Origin: JAZFYD01 sp036443405
GTDB lineage: Bacteria; Planctomycetota; PLA2
NCBI GenBank assembly: GCA_036443405.1
Contig: JAZFYD010000122.1
Span: forward strand, 10,651 to 74,650
Reading direction: 5' to 3'
Length of the DNA: 64,000 bases
Shown here in pieces: positions 8,501 to 16,319 of the stretch (its first letter is position 1; each line of letters starts with the position of its first letter). Made by a program: the position numbers and the translations under genes. Under the pieces are notes generated by a model. It searched no databases, was not told the origin of the DNA, and worked only from the letters and a program-made list of their open reading frames with translations.

Positions 8501-9638
8501 CGCGCAGCACGACCGGCTCCGTTCCCGGCGGCTGACGCTCGGAGGCCATCTCGGGACGCAGGTCGTGCATGGTGATGTGGAAGTGCGTCTCGATCCGCTC
8601 TCGGGCGATCGAGTGAAGATCGAGGTGCGGGAGTTGCGCCACGTTGCGCCCGCGCCAAGCTCCGCGGCGCGAGCGAGCCCGCGCCAAATCTGTGAATCCC
8701 CCGCGTATCTCGAGTTTCTGCGGGAGCTGCGAGTGGCCGCCCAGGTGGAAACAGCGGTTCTCTGCTCCGGTGAAACGGGTTCCGGGAAAGAGTACGCGGC
8801 GCGCATGATCCACCGCATGTCGGCGAGAGCGGACGATCCGTTCGTACCCGTGGACTGTGGGTCCCTGGCCGAGTCGGTCGTCGAGGTGGAGTTGTTTGGG
8901 TGCAAGAGGGGCGCTTTCACCGGGGCGGAGGAAAGATCCGGGCTGATCGGTCAGGCCGATGGCGCGACGCTGTTTCTCGACCGCGTGGAGTCCATGTCGC
9001 CGCGTGTCCAGGTCATCCTGTTGCGGGTTTTGGAAAGCGGCGAGTACCGAAGAGTCGGAGGCGAGAAGGTCCGCCGGTCGGATTTTCGCGTCATCGCGGG
9101 CACGTCCGAAAAGCTCCATGAGCTCGTGGCCGACGGCCGGTTCCGTCTTGATCTGTACTACCGGCTCGGTGCGATGCATCTCCGTGTTCCGCCACTTCGC
9201 GAACGTGAAAACGACGCGGCGGCCCTCGCGCGCCACTTTGCGGTCTCATCGGGCAAGCGCCTGACCGGCGAAGCGTGCCGGTTCATTTTGTCGCAACCGT
9301 GGCCGGGCAATGTGCGTCAGCTCAAGGGCTGCATCGAGGTGAGTGCCGCGCTCGCCGAAACCGGGTTGATCGGGCCCGACACGATCAAGGCGGCGCTTGA
9401 CATGGGCGGACCCCGTTCGCGACCCGAAGACGCCAAACGGGATCCCGCGGAGTTGGCCTACCGCGCAGCCGCCGAGACGCTTGGTTCCGGCACCCTGTTC
9501 GAAACGGCGGATTTCGCGCGTGTTGCGGAGGTCTCGCGACGTTCCGCGCAGCGGCACCTAAGGGCCCTGGCCCGGGCCGGCTTGGTGGTCCGCATCGGCG
9601 CGGGCCGGGGGACACGCTATCGCATCGCTACCGGGTGA
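5553..9638 (+). CDS. Giant sigma-54-type AAA+ regulator with degenerate STAND/TPR N-terminus
   Basis: A 1361-residue protein; GGAGGG five bases before ATG 5553 sets the start, although the frame opens at 5496. Residues 1 to about 1000 lack a recognised sensor. Residues 160-170 (GQIVFIDSAEWL) resemble a Walker B strand of a STAND ATPase, but no P-loop precedes it. A winged-helix-like piece and long TPR-like helical repeats follow. Residues about 1045-1290 are a sigma-54 interaction domain: Walker A GETGSGKE at 1073-1080, GAFTGA at 1120-1125, and FRLDLYYRL and PPLRER further on. Two usual residues are changed: Walker B reads LFLDRVE (D1143 followed by Arg, not Glu), and the sensor I region reads IAGTS rather than IAATN. 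The last 50 residues are a winged helix (SRRSAQRHLRALARAGLV), not the usual Fis-type helix. No receiver domain. It is followed 70 bases later by the kinase gene. Confidence 0.82.
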   Translation: MDRNALRDHVQAAARQLAPPLGEGTIEWDYSRLSRALGLVGKPGLSDLPHGGVSVLELEAKEWDTSARVYEVWAAELGWGFTRLSARPTAVVPDPVVHSLGVAFAGSDSLIFARASRARRPRIGARKRSAGCSLPLAPGERWLIASDRVRRKCRATIAQRGQIVFIDSAEWLTGASVSNLSYLITAHTAWRNHMLSSPAKCYFVFAAPPGRARLVHAALEGFGITGDIGGTKRPFAARSRAGISHRSLRVESEHILSALEESPFALGAKDVGALFGASGVQVCRELADSGFVLLRTEAGEECFVPNPAATVDLPEASDRVRRALFQHYRERRRRAHEHVTIGALVLALRMNDAPRAQACLGRIGCADAACMPHVLLEEIEQGVKRMGLSLRTADHAVLFAARAHLRDYAAVRERANEITATPIANHADLVRFVRIMLSVGRGHLDAAMPEGFWSSMTAPSLDPALADSTFILCELFAQARLMTIEEIEARFDVAKRALKNRSNARVNRELAVMLKLVQHRVEAGISARHVRRVEVDDSDVSLDLARTVIVPAYVTTTALFAELQAREYSPRKPLPPEGRFACLSLMTAAPDLANHIVQLSSMSRSLIIRGRRFLLRELGDHLVLSHLRCFNRSVANALQFSFQSAAGGRLWSRSALSLLFNQQRAARSDGLEASTLSRALLCAGDIQGARRLLEKACESPRYGGISAAEVIQTDAIIQRTSLDWDRLRSAAPVHVGRVAPEAGGLSASVDLFLAGCRALVAREFCDSEDAFHRSAGMLRPIALGEVHAVRMLAIQHAVLVGRLRRIVEGLGHGGRPIDWVPLVRRLLRPPYLLEGSADPRRWFLEKLDYLHLLAEELALRSRLDERGALGLAALLWEVSGTAIQESGRDLFGVWKSVAPAFHSAVARALDSTGKNTAGMISYSASTLRILSEDRLLDPSASRGRMFDLVPQMYLVPGESASRRARRLDETWPDDAVLFELAQRAQHDRLRSRRLTLGGHLGTQVVHGDVEVRLDPLSGDRVKIEVRELRHVAPAPSSAARASPRQICESPAYLEFLRELRVAAQVETAVLCSGETGSGKEYAARMIHRMSARADDPFVPVDCGSLAESVVEVELFGCKRGAFTGAEERSGLIGQADGATLFLDRVESMSPRVQVILLRVLESGEYRRVGGEKVRRSDFRVIAGTSEKLHELVADGRFRLDLYYRLGAMHLRVPPLRERENDAAALARHFAVSSGKRLTGEACRFILSQPWPGNVRQLKGCIEVSAALAETGLIGPDTIKAALDMGGPRSRPEDAKRDPAELAYRAAAETLGSGTLFETADFARVAEVSRRSAQRHLRALARAGLVVRIGAGRGTRYRIATG

Positions 9639-9708
9639 TGGGTCGACGTGGAGCGTGTTTGCGTCTCAAGCGGAGACGTGAGCCGAAGTGACGGAATCAC
9701 TCAGTTGA

Positions 9709-12700
9709 ATGCCGCTAGATGTCGATACCGGGGCAGTGGATCCTAGGGAAAAAGGGGAATTCCGGTCGCTTCTGCCCCCTCGTTACGAGCTGACCAAGGT
9801 CCTGTCGTCGAGGCGCGGCGATGCGACGCTCCTCGTGTCGGATCAGGGTGTGCGCAGTTGCACCGCGGTTGTGAAATTGCAGCGGCTTCCACAATCGACG
9901 GGTGAGGACGAGATCTTCGCCTTCTCGCGTTTCGCGGAGCGTCTTTCTTCCATTCGAAATCCACACGTCGGGGTCCCGTACGCCTACGGCACCTGCCGGT
10001 CGTCCGATGGGGACGTCTACGGCTACACCGTCCGTGAGCACATTCGGGGCACCACGCTCGCCGCGCTGCCCGCCCCGGTCGACGACGACTCGCTCACAAC
10101 GATCGCGCACCAGGTGTGCCGCGGTCTGGCGGCGATGCACGATGTCGGCATCTATCACTTTGATCTGAAACCTCAAAACGTCATCGCGCGCCGCTCGCGA
10201 TCCGGTGTGGACCGTTTGAGTCAGTGCGTGATCATCGATGTCACGTATCGTCCGCAAGGGGTGGCGGAGGATGCGGCGCTCAACGACGTCACGCTTCAGT
10301 ACATCGCGCCCGAATTGGCCAGCGGCGGCGATGCGAGCCGGCGGTCGGATCTGTTCTCGCTGGGTGTCTTGCTATACACCGCCCTCTCGAGTCAAAAGCC
10401 CTTTCCGGGGTCCTCCGTATCCGAGGTCATCCGCCGACAAAAAGACCGCGCATACGTGCCTATCGCCGAGGTCGCGCCGCATGCCGACGACCAACTGCGG
10501 GCGCTCATCGAGCGCCTACTCGAACCCTATCCGGAGAACCGGCCCGGATCCGCGCAGGAAGTAATCGCGCATCTGTCCGAGCTGGGTCTGGAAGCGGCGC
10601 CGATCTCCGGGGCCCCTTACCGCGCGCCGGTTCTTCTCGGCCGCTCGGAGGAACTCGCCGCGGTCACGCGCGATCTCGATGCCGGCAAGGCTCTCTTGGC
10701 GGTCACGGCCCCGAGGCAGGGCGGCGTCACGGCGTTTCTGCGGGAGTTGCAGGATTCGGTCGAGAGTCACGGCCGAATCGTGCTCACCGCGGCTCCCGGC
10801 GCGACAACGGGTCGGTCACTGCCGGAGCAACTGTATGCTCCCGTGCATGAACTCCTGCGGCGCCGTTCTTCCGAACTCGAGGCCGTCGGTTCCGCGAGTG
10901 CGCCGCGCCCGGCGCTCAGCACGACGGAGTTGCTCGATGATCTTCTCGCGGCCGCTCGCGACCACAGGATCGTTCTGTTCGTGGACGACATCGAGCTGTG
11001 CGATGAACGCGAGGCGGCGTTCCTGAACCGTGTCGTCCGCCAGGCGCGGGCGACGAACTCGTCGGGGCAAGGGCACTGCCAGGTTGTGATCGGCGGGCGG
11101 ACCGGCGCCGGAACCGCTCGGATCTGCGAACCCGACTCGGAAACAGGCCTGAAGCCGCTGACGGCCGACACTCTCTGCGCTCTGATCGTGCTCGAAAACA
11201 CGACACTTCGGCGGAGCGAGGTCGAACTGGCCGCTTCGGAACTCGGTGGTCGGCCGGGTGCCGTGCTGGAGTTGGTCGCGCGTCTCGAAGGCATCGATCC
11301 TGCTGATCGCGTCGCCAAAATCCACGAGTTCGCGCGCAGCGGAAATCGGGACGCGGTCGCCTCGTACTTGGCGCCGGCGTCGCACAAGGAGTGGTCCGAC
11401 GCCATCATCGCGCTCGCGCTTTGGGGCGACAAACTGACGACCGACGAGTGGGGCTACCTCCGCACGCGCCTCGCTCCGCGCGCCGGCGAGGGGCCGCCGC
11501 CGGACCGCGTCCGCGTGAGCGAGGATGGCGTGCGCGCATGCGGAGTGAACGTGCAGCGGGCCCTTGTGAAGGCGCTGCCCGACTGGCGGCGCAGCAAGAT
11601 CGTCGAGGCTCTTCTGGATGCAGTCCGGCCCCGTTGGCGCATGCGTTCGCTGGAACGGTTGGCGCCGTTGGTCCGGTTTGTCGCCCAGCTGAACTCGATT
11701 CCCGACCGGATCCGCTGGCCGCTTTGCCGCGCGATGTTTCTTCTCGCCGGTCAGAGGCGGTTTGCGGAGATACGCTCGGTGTGCGCCGGCGTGGGCGCGC
11801 GCGATGGTGCGCCGTCTTGGGTAGCCGCCTTCGGCGCGTTCACCGACGACTCGGCGTCTGCGTCCGATGCCGGCCTTCCGGCCGGGGAGCCGTGGGGCAT
11901 CTTCCGCGATTGGATCGTTGCGCGTCGCCACCGGCGCACGCGACACAATTCCGAGGCCATGCAGGCAGTGAGCCGGTCGGTCCGCAGCGATCTATCTCGT
12001 ATCCCCAGCCGAGTCCTCGAGGAGTTTGGAACGCTGGCGGCGGATATGGGCGATTTGGATGACGCGAAGAGGGCGCTTCGCGCAATTCTGGAGCGGCTGG
12101 CGGCGTGGTCGAAGGCGGCAAACGTGCCAAGTCTTCGCGAGCTGCTTCGCGCGCCCGTGACCGTCGCGGGTCCGGTGGCGAGGACCCTGGCCCGCTACTA
12201 CCGCGTCCGTGCTCGCGTGCAGGAGACACGTTCACGTTTTGGCTTGGCGGCCAAGTGCAGCCGTCGCGAGCGGCGCCTTCATTCCCTTCAGCGCAACCGG
12301 GCGGAGGAGGCGGCGTGTCTCAACAACGAGGCAATCGCATTGATCCGTGGCGGACGCTTTCATGACGCGGCTGGCGTCCTCACTACTTGTGTTCGGCTCC
12401 GCGAAGGCCTGGAGGACGAACGCGGGCTTGTCGCTGCGCTCAACAATCTTGCGTTCGCGTACTCGGAGGCTGCACAGTTGAGCGATGCCGCCAGTGCGCT
12501 CAATCGCGCACGCGTGGTGGCGACCAGAAACGGTCTGCTGCGACATCGCAACACTTCGATGCTCCATCTAGGCTCGACATACATGCAGAGTGGCCGGCTA
12601 CGAGACGCGCGCCGCGTATTCTCGCGACTCGCGAAGATGTGTGTTGATCACGACGACGCGCGCGCTAGGGCCCTACTCAATTCGGCGCTTCTCGCGCTGG

Positions 12701-14700
12701 ATGGTTGGCACCTCACCATCGCGGAGCGGCGTGTCGTCGCGCTCAAGGAGTTCTTGGGGAACGCATTAGGCATCGGCCCGGATGTCTGCGCGCACGCCGT
12801 GGAGGCAGAGATCGCGTATCGGACGGCCGATCGTGCGCGACTTCGTGACATCTTGGCAAGCGCGTCGCCGGACGACTCCAATCTGGACCACTACCGCGAT
12901 TACCTTGGGGATACTGTCGTCAGCGCACGTGGATGGGACCGACTCGCCCGGGTGCGCCGCGCGGGCCGGAGGTCTCCGCATCGGACGGCGGCCTCGCTCG
13001 AGCGGCTCTTTTTCGTGGCGCGCGGGCGCGGCGTGCAACGCGCCGTCTTGGAGCGGGTTCTCGCTGCGCTTAAATCTGCCCGCACGATGACCGACGACGA
13101 CGTTCGGGTCGCACTTGCGTGCATCGATCATCCGGAATTCAAGGACGGCCACGACGATCTCCATATTGGGATCCGTGCCCTCGTCGCCAAGACCCTGCTC
13201 CAGCAGGACAGGGCTCGCGAGGCGTGGGGCCTGCTCGAAGACGCGCTGCGGCGGTTCCGGCGGTTTGAAAAGAAGATCGACCGCTGGGGGGGAGACACCT
13301 GCGTTCTTCGCGATACGCACGCTCTTTTGGCCCAAGCGATCGGGAACACACCTGGCGACCGCAGCAAGTGGGGCGGCCGGAGCCTTCAGCTTCGCGCCGC
13401 GGCGTTTGATGCGATGGTCGCGAGCAGGGGCTCCGGCACGTCGGTGCGCCATCGTGAGCTTGGCCTCGTGGCGGGCATCAACGCGGCCCTGAGCGTGGTC
13501 GAGGACTCGGAGGCGATGCGGGGCGCGCTCCTGCAGAGCGCAACCAAGTTTGTCGGTGCGCAGCGAGGCGTGCTCGTCGGTGTGGCCGAAGGCGAGCCCG
13601 TCGTCCGAGCAAGCTACGCGGTCGCCGATGTTAGTCACTCGGAAGGGATCAGCTGGTCCATCGTGAACCACGTTCTCGCTGCCGGAGAACGGGCGGTCTA
13701 CAACGACGCGCTCGCGTCCGAGGAGCTGGCGAGCCATCGGAGCATCGCGGCGCTTCATCTCCGATCCGTGATCTGCGTGCCGATTTTCCACGGCGAAGTG
13801 ATTTCAGGTGCTCTCTACCTCGACCACCGCGGCATCGCGGGGTTGTTCGGGACCGGTGATGTGGAGCCTCTCGAGTGTGTGGCGAGGTTGCTCGCGCTCG
13901 AACTGGATCGAGCGTCCAAATGCAAGGACCACGAGGCGATCGAGCGGCAGCTCGAGGAGGCGCACCGGCATTTGCTCCGCACGGAGCGCAGCCGCGTCGT
14001 CGGCCAGGTCGCCGGTGGGGTCGTCCACGATCTCAAAAACCTCCTCGCGACGGTCATTGCGCGAGCCCAGATGGCGGCACAGGCCGAAAGCCAGGAACGA
14101 GTGCGGCACTCCCTTCGGGCCATCGAACAGGCCGCGCGGAACGGGGCCGACGTTTTGGCGAAACTTCAGGAGTGCTCCAGGGACCACTCCCGTGTTCCGA
14201 GCGCACCCGTCGACATCGGGCAGATCGCCCGGGAAGCGGCGGAACTTCTCCGGCCGCAGGTCGCGACCGCGAAAGAGGAGGTGCGGCTCGAGCTCGAAAC
14301 GGCGGATGACTGTGAAGTCACGGGCGTCTCCGGCGAGTATCGCGAGCTCTTCTTGAACCTGATGAACAACGCGCTCGATGCGATGACCGGTGGCGGAGTG
14401 TTGCGGGTCCAGGTCAAACGCGTCGGCGATGACGTGAGCATCGAGGTCGCGGATACCGGGGTTGGGATGAACGAACAGGAGCTCGCCCGCGTATTCGAGC
14501 CGTTTTATTCGACAAAGGGCGCTGGTGGCACCGGCCTCGGCCTCGCGATTGTGAGAAAAGTCGTTATTCGCGACGCGGGTACCATCGACGTCGATTCAAA
14601 GCCCGGTGTGGGTACGACATTCAGCATCCTGGTCCCCGCCTGTCGTGACCAAGAATCACGCCCCGCAGCAATTCCGCGGGGCGTGATTGAGCAGGGTTAG
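9709..14700 (+). CDS. Ser/Thr kinase - STAND - TPR - GAF - histidine kinase fusion protein
   Basis: A 1663-residue multidomain signalling protein. Residues 26-290 are a eukaryotic-type kinase: Lys56 in VVKL, HFDLKPQN at 150-157 (HRD changed to HFD, Asp152 kept), Asp177 in a DVT in place of DFG, APE at 200-202. The glycine-rich loop is lost (SSRRGDAT). From 311 (GRSEELA) a STAND ATPase follows whose P-loop, APRQGGVTA at 334-342, lacks the Lys; Walker B FVDD is present at 424-427. TPR-like helices fill about 700-1250. A GAF domain spans about 1267-1400. The histidine kinase has His1440 in VVHDLKN, an N-box at 1551-1556 (LMNNALDA), DTGVGM at 1582 and GTGLGLAI. The order matches the known trifunctional kinase/ATP-binding/sensor kinase class. 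There is no receiver domain. No strong ribosome-binding site precedes ATG 9709. It is probably cytoplasmic, since no membrane segment is visible. Confidence 0.88.
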   Translation: MPLDVDTGAVDPREKGEFRSLLPPRYELTKVLSSRRGDATLLVSDQGVRSCTAVVKLQRLPQSTGEDEIFAFSRFAERLSSIRNPHVGVPYAYGTCRSSDGDVYGYTVREHIRGTTLAALPAPVDDDSLTTIAHQVCRGLAAMHDVGIYHFDLKPQNVIARRSRSGVDRLSQCVIIDVTYRPQGVAEDAALNDVTLQYIAPELASGGDASRRSDLFSLGVLLYTALSSQKPFPGSSVSEVIRRQKDRAYVPIAEVAPHADDQLRALIERLLEPYPENRPGSAQEVIAHLSELGLEAAPISGAPYRAPVLLGRSEELAAVTRDLDAGKALLAVTAPRQGGVTAFLRELQDSVESHGRIVLTAAPGATTGRSLPEQLYAPVHELLRRRSSELEAVGSASAPRPALSTTELLDDLLAAARDHRIVLFVDDIELCDEREAAFLNRVVRQARATNSSGQGHCQVVIGGRTGAGTARICEPDSETGLKPLTADTLCALIVLENTTLRRSEVELAASELGGRPGAVLELVARLEGIDPADRVAKIHEFARSGNRDAVASYLAPASHKEWSDAIIALALWGDKLTTDEWGYLRTRLAPRAGEGPPPDRVRVSEDGVRACGVNVQRALVKALPDWRRSKIVEALLDAVRPRWRMRSLERLAPLVRFVAQLNSIPDRIRWPLCRAMFLLAGQRRFAEIRSVCAGVGARDGAPSWVAAFGAFTDDSASASDAGLPAGEPWGIFRDWIVARRHRRTRHNSEAMQAVSRSVRSDLSRIPSRVLEEFGTLAADMGDLDDAKRALRAILERLAAWSKAANVPSLRELLRAPVTVAGPVARTLARYYRVRARVQETRSRFGLAAKCSRRERRLHSLQRNRAEEAACLNNEAIALIRGGRFHDAAGVLTTCVRLREGLEDERGLVAALNNLAFAYSEAAQLSDAASALNRARVVATRNGLLRHRNTSMLHLGSTYMQSGRLRDARRVFSRLAKMCVDHDDARARALLNSALLALDGWHLTIAERRVVALKEFLGNALGIGPDVCAHAVEAEIAYRTADRARLRDILASASPDDSNLDHYRDYLGDTVVSARGWDRLARVRRAGRRSPHRTAASLERLFFVARGRGVQRAVLERVLAALKSARTMTDDDVRVALACIDHPEFKDGHDDLHIGIRALVAKTLLQQDRAREAWGLLEDALRRFRRFEKKIDRWGGDTCVLRDTHALLAQAIGNTPGDRSKWGGRSLQLRAAAFDAMVASRGSGTSVRHRELGLVAGINAALSVVEDSEAMRGALLQSATKFVGAQRGVLVGVAEGEPVVRASYAVADVSHSEGISWSIVNHVLAAGERAVYNDALASEELASHRSIAALHLRSVICVPIFHGEVISGALYLDHRGIAGLFGTGDVEPLECVARLLALELDRASKCKDHEAIERQLEEAHRHLLRTERSRVVGQVAGGVVHDLKNLLATVIARAQMAAQAESQERVRHSLRAIEQAARNGADVLAKLQECSRDHSRVPSAPVDIGQIAREAAELLRPQVATAKEEVRLELETADDCEVTGVSGEYRELFLNLMNNALDAMTGGGVLRVQVKRVGDDVSIEVADTGVGMNEQELARVFEPFYSTKGAGGTGLGLAIVRKVVIRDAGTIDVDSKPGVGTTFSILVPACRDQESRPAAIPRGVIEQG
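14655..14687. terminator. Perfect 12-bp hairpin inside the 3' end of the kinase gene
   Basis: ATCACGCCCCGC (14655-14666) and GCGGGGCGTGAT (14676-14687) form a perfect stem with a 9-base loop. It lies within the last 15 codons of the kinase gene and faces a convergent gene ending at 14719. There is no T-run on either side, so it may be a factor-assisted or bidirectional terminator. Confidence 0.5.
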
Positions 14701-14718
14701 CGTGTGCCCGGCGAGCGG

Positions 14719-15060
14719 CTAGTCGTGCACTAATTCGCCGCCGAGGCCCATGCTCGCCAGCAGGTCACCGTTAGGCGAGACAACGTCGATGCGATCGAGC
14801 GAGGCGCCGGCCGGGAAAGAGATCCACGCGGTGCCGGTGATCGGATCGAGGAAGGCGACGTCGCAGTCGAACTCCTCGCCGTTGGCCACCGACACGGCGA
14901 CGACAGTCGAGCCCGCGGGGTGTCCCGGGCTCGAGACGTGGAAATAGGTTCCCGACTCGTCCGAGACCTTCTCCAGGACCTCGATCCCCGATGCGGCGTA
15001 CACGGTGCCGGCGGTCAGAAACAAGCCAAGTGCGAGCAGCCTTGTCATCCTGTTCTTCAT
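14719..15060 (-). CDS. Small secreted protein
   Basis: A 113-residue protein with a signal peptide (MKNRMTRLLALGLFLTAGTV, cleaved near YAA-SG). The mature part is about 90 residues, with beta-strand-like spacing (YFHVSSPGHPAGSTVVAVSV, then GTAWISFPAGASLDRIDVVS). AAGGAG lies 7 bases before ATG 15060 on its strand, which fixes the start although the frame is open much further upstream. No family recognised. A 10-bp hairpin lies in the predicted leader. It is convergent with the kinase gene. Confidence 0.65.
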   Translation of the reverse strand: MKNRMTRLLALGLFLTAGTVYAASGIEVLEKVSDESGTYFHVSSPGHPAGSTVVAVSVANGEEFDCDVAFLDPITGTAWISFPAGASLDRIDVVSPNGDLLASMGLGGELVHD

Positions 15061-15078
15061 CTCATCTCTCCTTGTTCC

Positions 15079-15122
15079 GCGTCCCCCATGGATGTCTCCA
15101 TGGATGGTGGAGTGGGGGGCGC
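15079..15122 (-). promoter_or_regulatory. Leader hairpin upstream of the small secreted protein gene
   Basis: GCGTCCCCCA (15079-15088) pairs with TGGGGGGCGC (15113-15122) over 10 positions with one G-T pair, and the loop itself holds a CCATGG repeat. It lies 8 bases upstream of the AAGGAG of the gene starting at 15060, so it would be in the mRNA leader. Regulatory role is inferred. Confidence 0.35.
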
Positions 15123-15529
15123 GTTTGATGGGATTCATTCCTGTTGCAACCATGCTGCTTCGGTTCGTCCATTGCCACAAGCTTCAGGCTGGGCTCGTAT
15201 GGCGAATATCGAAGAAATTGCACATTCAGTAACACGTTGCTATGCAAGCGGTTAGGTATATCACGGTGCTAGATAGCGGCATATGCAGGAAAGTTTGTGC
15301 GCTCCGATGTTCGGACGATGAGACAAATCGAACGAATTGACTGCCGGTGAGCCATAAATGCGACTAATTGTTGGACTAGTTGGCTCACTTTGAGTCGCGA
15401 CGCCTGGCGGGCGCCGTAATGCGTTTGCTTGGAGAGGCTTACGGCCACGGACGCGCGCGCGTCTTCGCGGATGGCAGCGCGAGCGCTATTCTCAGGAGAA
15501 AAGCGGCCGGCGTGCGTAGAAGAGGGTGA
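15123..15529. other. AT-richer divergent intergenic region
   Basis: About 400 bases without a convincing gene, clearly less GC-rich than the surroundings. It separates the small secreted protein gene (minus) from an ECF sigma gene (plus) and probably holds promoters for both. TCCGATGTTCGGA at 15303-15315 is a short palindrome, and a nested inverted repeat lies at 15347-15388. No tRNA or classical riboswitch core was recognised. Confidence 0.5.
15347..15388. repeat. Nested inverted repeat in the divergent intergenic region
   Basis: GTGAGCCA (15347-15354) pairs with TGGCTCAC (15381-15388). Inside it ACTA (15363-15366) can pair with TAGT (15377-15380). This could be an operator or a small structured RNA; no flanking T-run. 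Confidence 0.4.
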
Positions 15530-16207
15530 GTGGTGCCCAACGTGGAGTCGAGTCGAAACACGCCCGATGGAAGGATCTTCCGAGCGCGTTCGCAGGAACA
15601 GAGCCCGCGGCACGCAGCCGACCCGGACGCCGATATCGTTGAGCTGGCACGTTCGCCTGCCACCCGCCGCGTCGCGATCGGGGTCCTCTACGAGCGCTTC
15701 CAGCGCCGCGTTTACAACACATCGCTTCGGGTGGTCGGCGACGCGGACGAGGCGTCGGACATCCTCCAGGATGTTTTTGTGCTCCTGTTCCGCAAGATCC
15801 ACAAGTTTCGGGCGCGCTCGACGTTTGCGTCGTGGGTGTACCGAATCACGGTAAACCTCTCCCTCGATCGCCTTCGTCAACGCAAACGCAATCCGCTCCT
15901 GGGTATGGCGGGTAGCGCTCTCGACAGCCTCCAAGACGACATGGGCCGCGGCGCGCCCGAGCACGGTGCCGCGCTACAGGACTTGGAGGAGCACGTGCAG
16001 GCCGCCCTCGACGATCTGTCGCCCCGGCTTCGGATCGTAATCGTGCTCCGCTACCTCGAAGGCCTCTCCTATCAGGACATCGCCGCGATCCTGAGCTGCT
16101 CCCTGGGCACCGTGAAATCCCGGCTCAACAGGGCCCACGCCATCTTGCGCCGCACGCTTGCGCCGATGTACCAAGGCAAGTGGTTCTCCGACGCGCGCAC
16201 GGCGTGA
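15530..16207 (+). CDS. ECF-type RNA polymerase sigma factor
   Basis: A 225-residue sigma-70 family ECF factor. Region 2 runs over about residues 45-115 (LYERFQRRVYNTSLRVVGD, EASDILQDVFVLLFRKIHKF, FASWVYRITVNLSLDRLR). Region 4 covers about 155-210 (LSPRLRIVIVLRYLEGLSYQ, IAAILSCSLGTVKSRLNRA). The first 40 residues are a polar extension. GTG start at 15530, with AGAGGG a few bases upstream. It reads toward the large carboxypeptidase-regulatory-like gene on the other strand. No anti-sigma gene lies directly downstream, so its control partner is not evident. Confidence 0.92.
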   Translation: MVPNVESSRNTPDGRIFRARSQEQSPRHAADPDADIVELARSPATRRVAIGVLYERFQRRVYNTSLRVVGDADEASDILQDVFVLLFRKIHKFRARSTFASWVYRITVNLSLDRLRQRKRNPLLGMAGSALDSLQDDMGRGAPEHGAALQDLEEHVQAALDDLSPRLRIVIVLRYLEGLSYQDIAAILSCSLGTVKSRLNRAHAILRRTLAPMYQGKWFSDARTA

Positions 16208-16319
16208 TCGCGGCCGGGTCCAGGCGTTGGTCCGAACTTCAGACGTAGACCGCGCGTACAGAAGGGGCTTTTCGTCTACCCGTGCAAAAGCAACGCGCCC
16301 GCCTCGTGAATAACCCGGC

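Noticed and set aside
15643..15660. A TGGCAC element with GC-rich spacing suggestive of a sigma-54 promoter
   Set aside because: It lies inside the ECF sigma gene and lacks the TTGC part of the -12 element.
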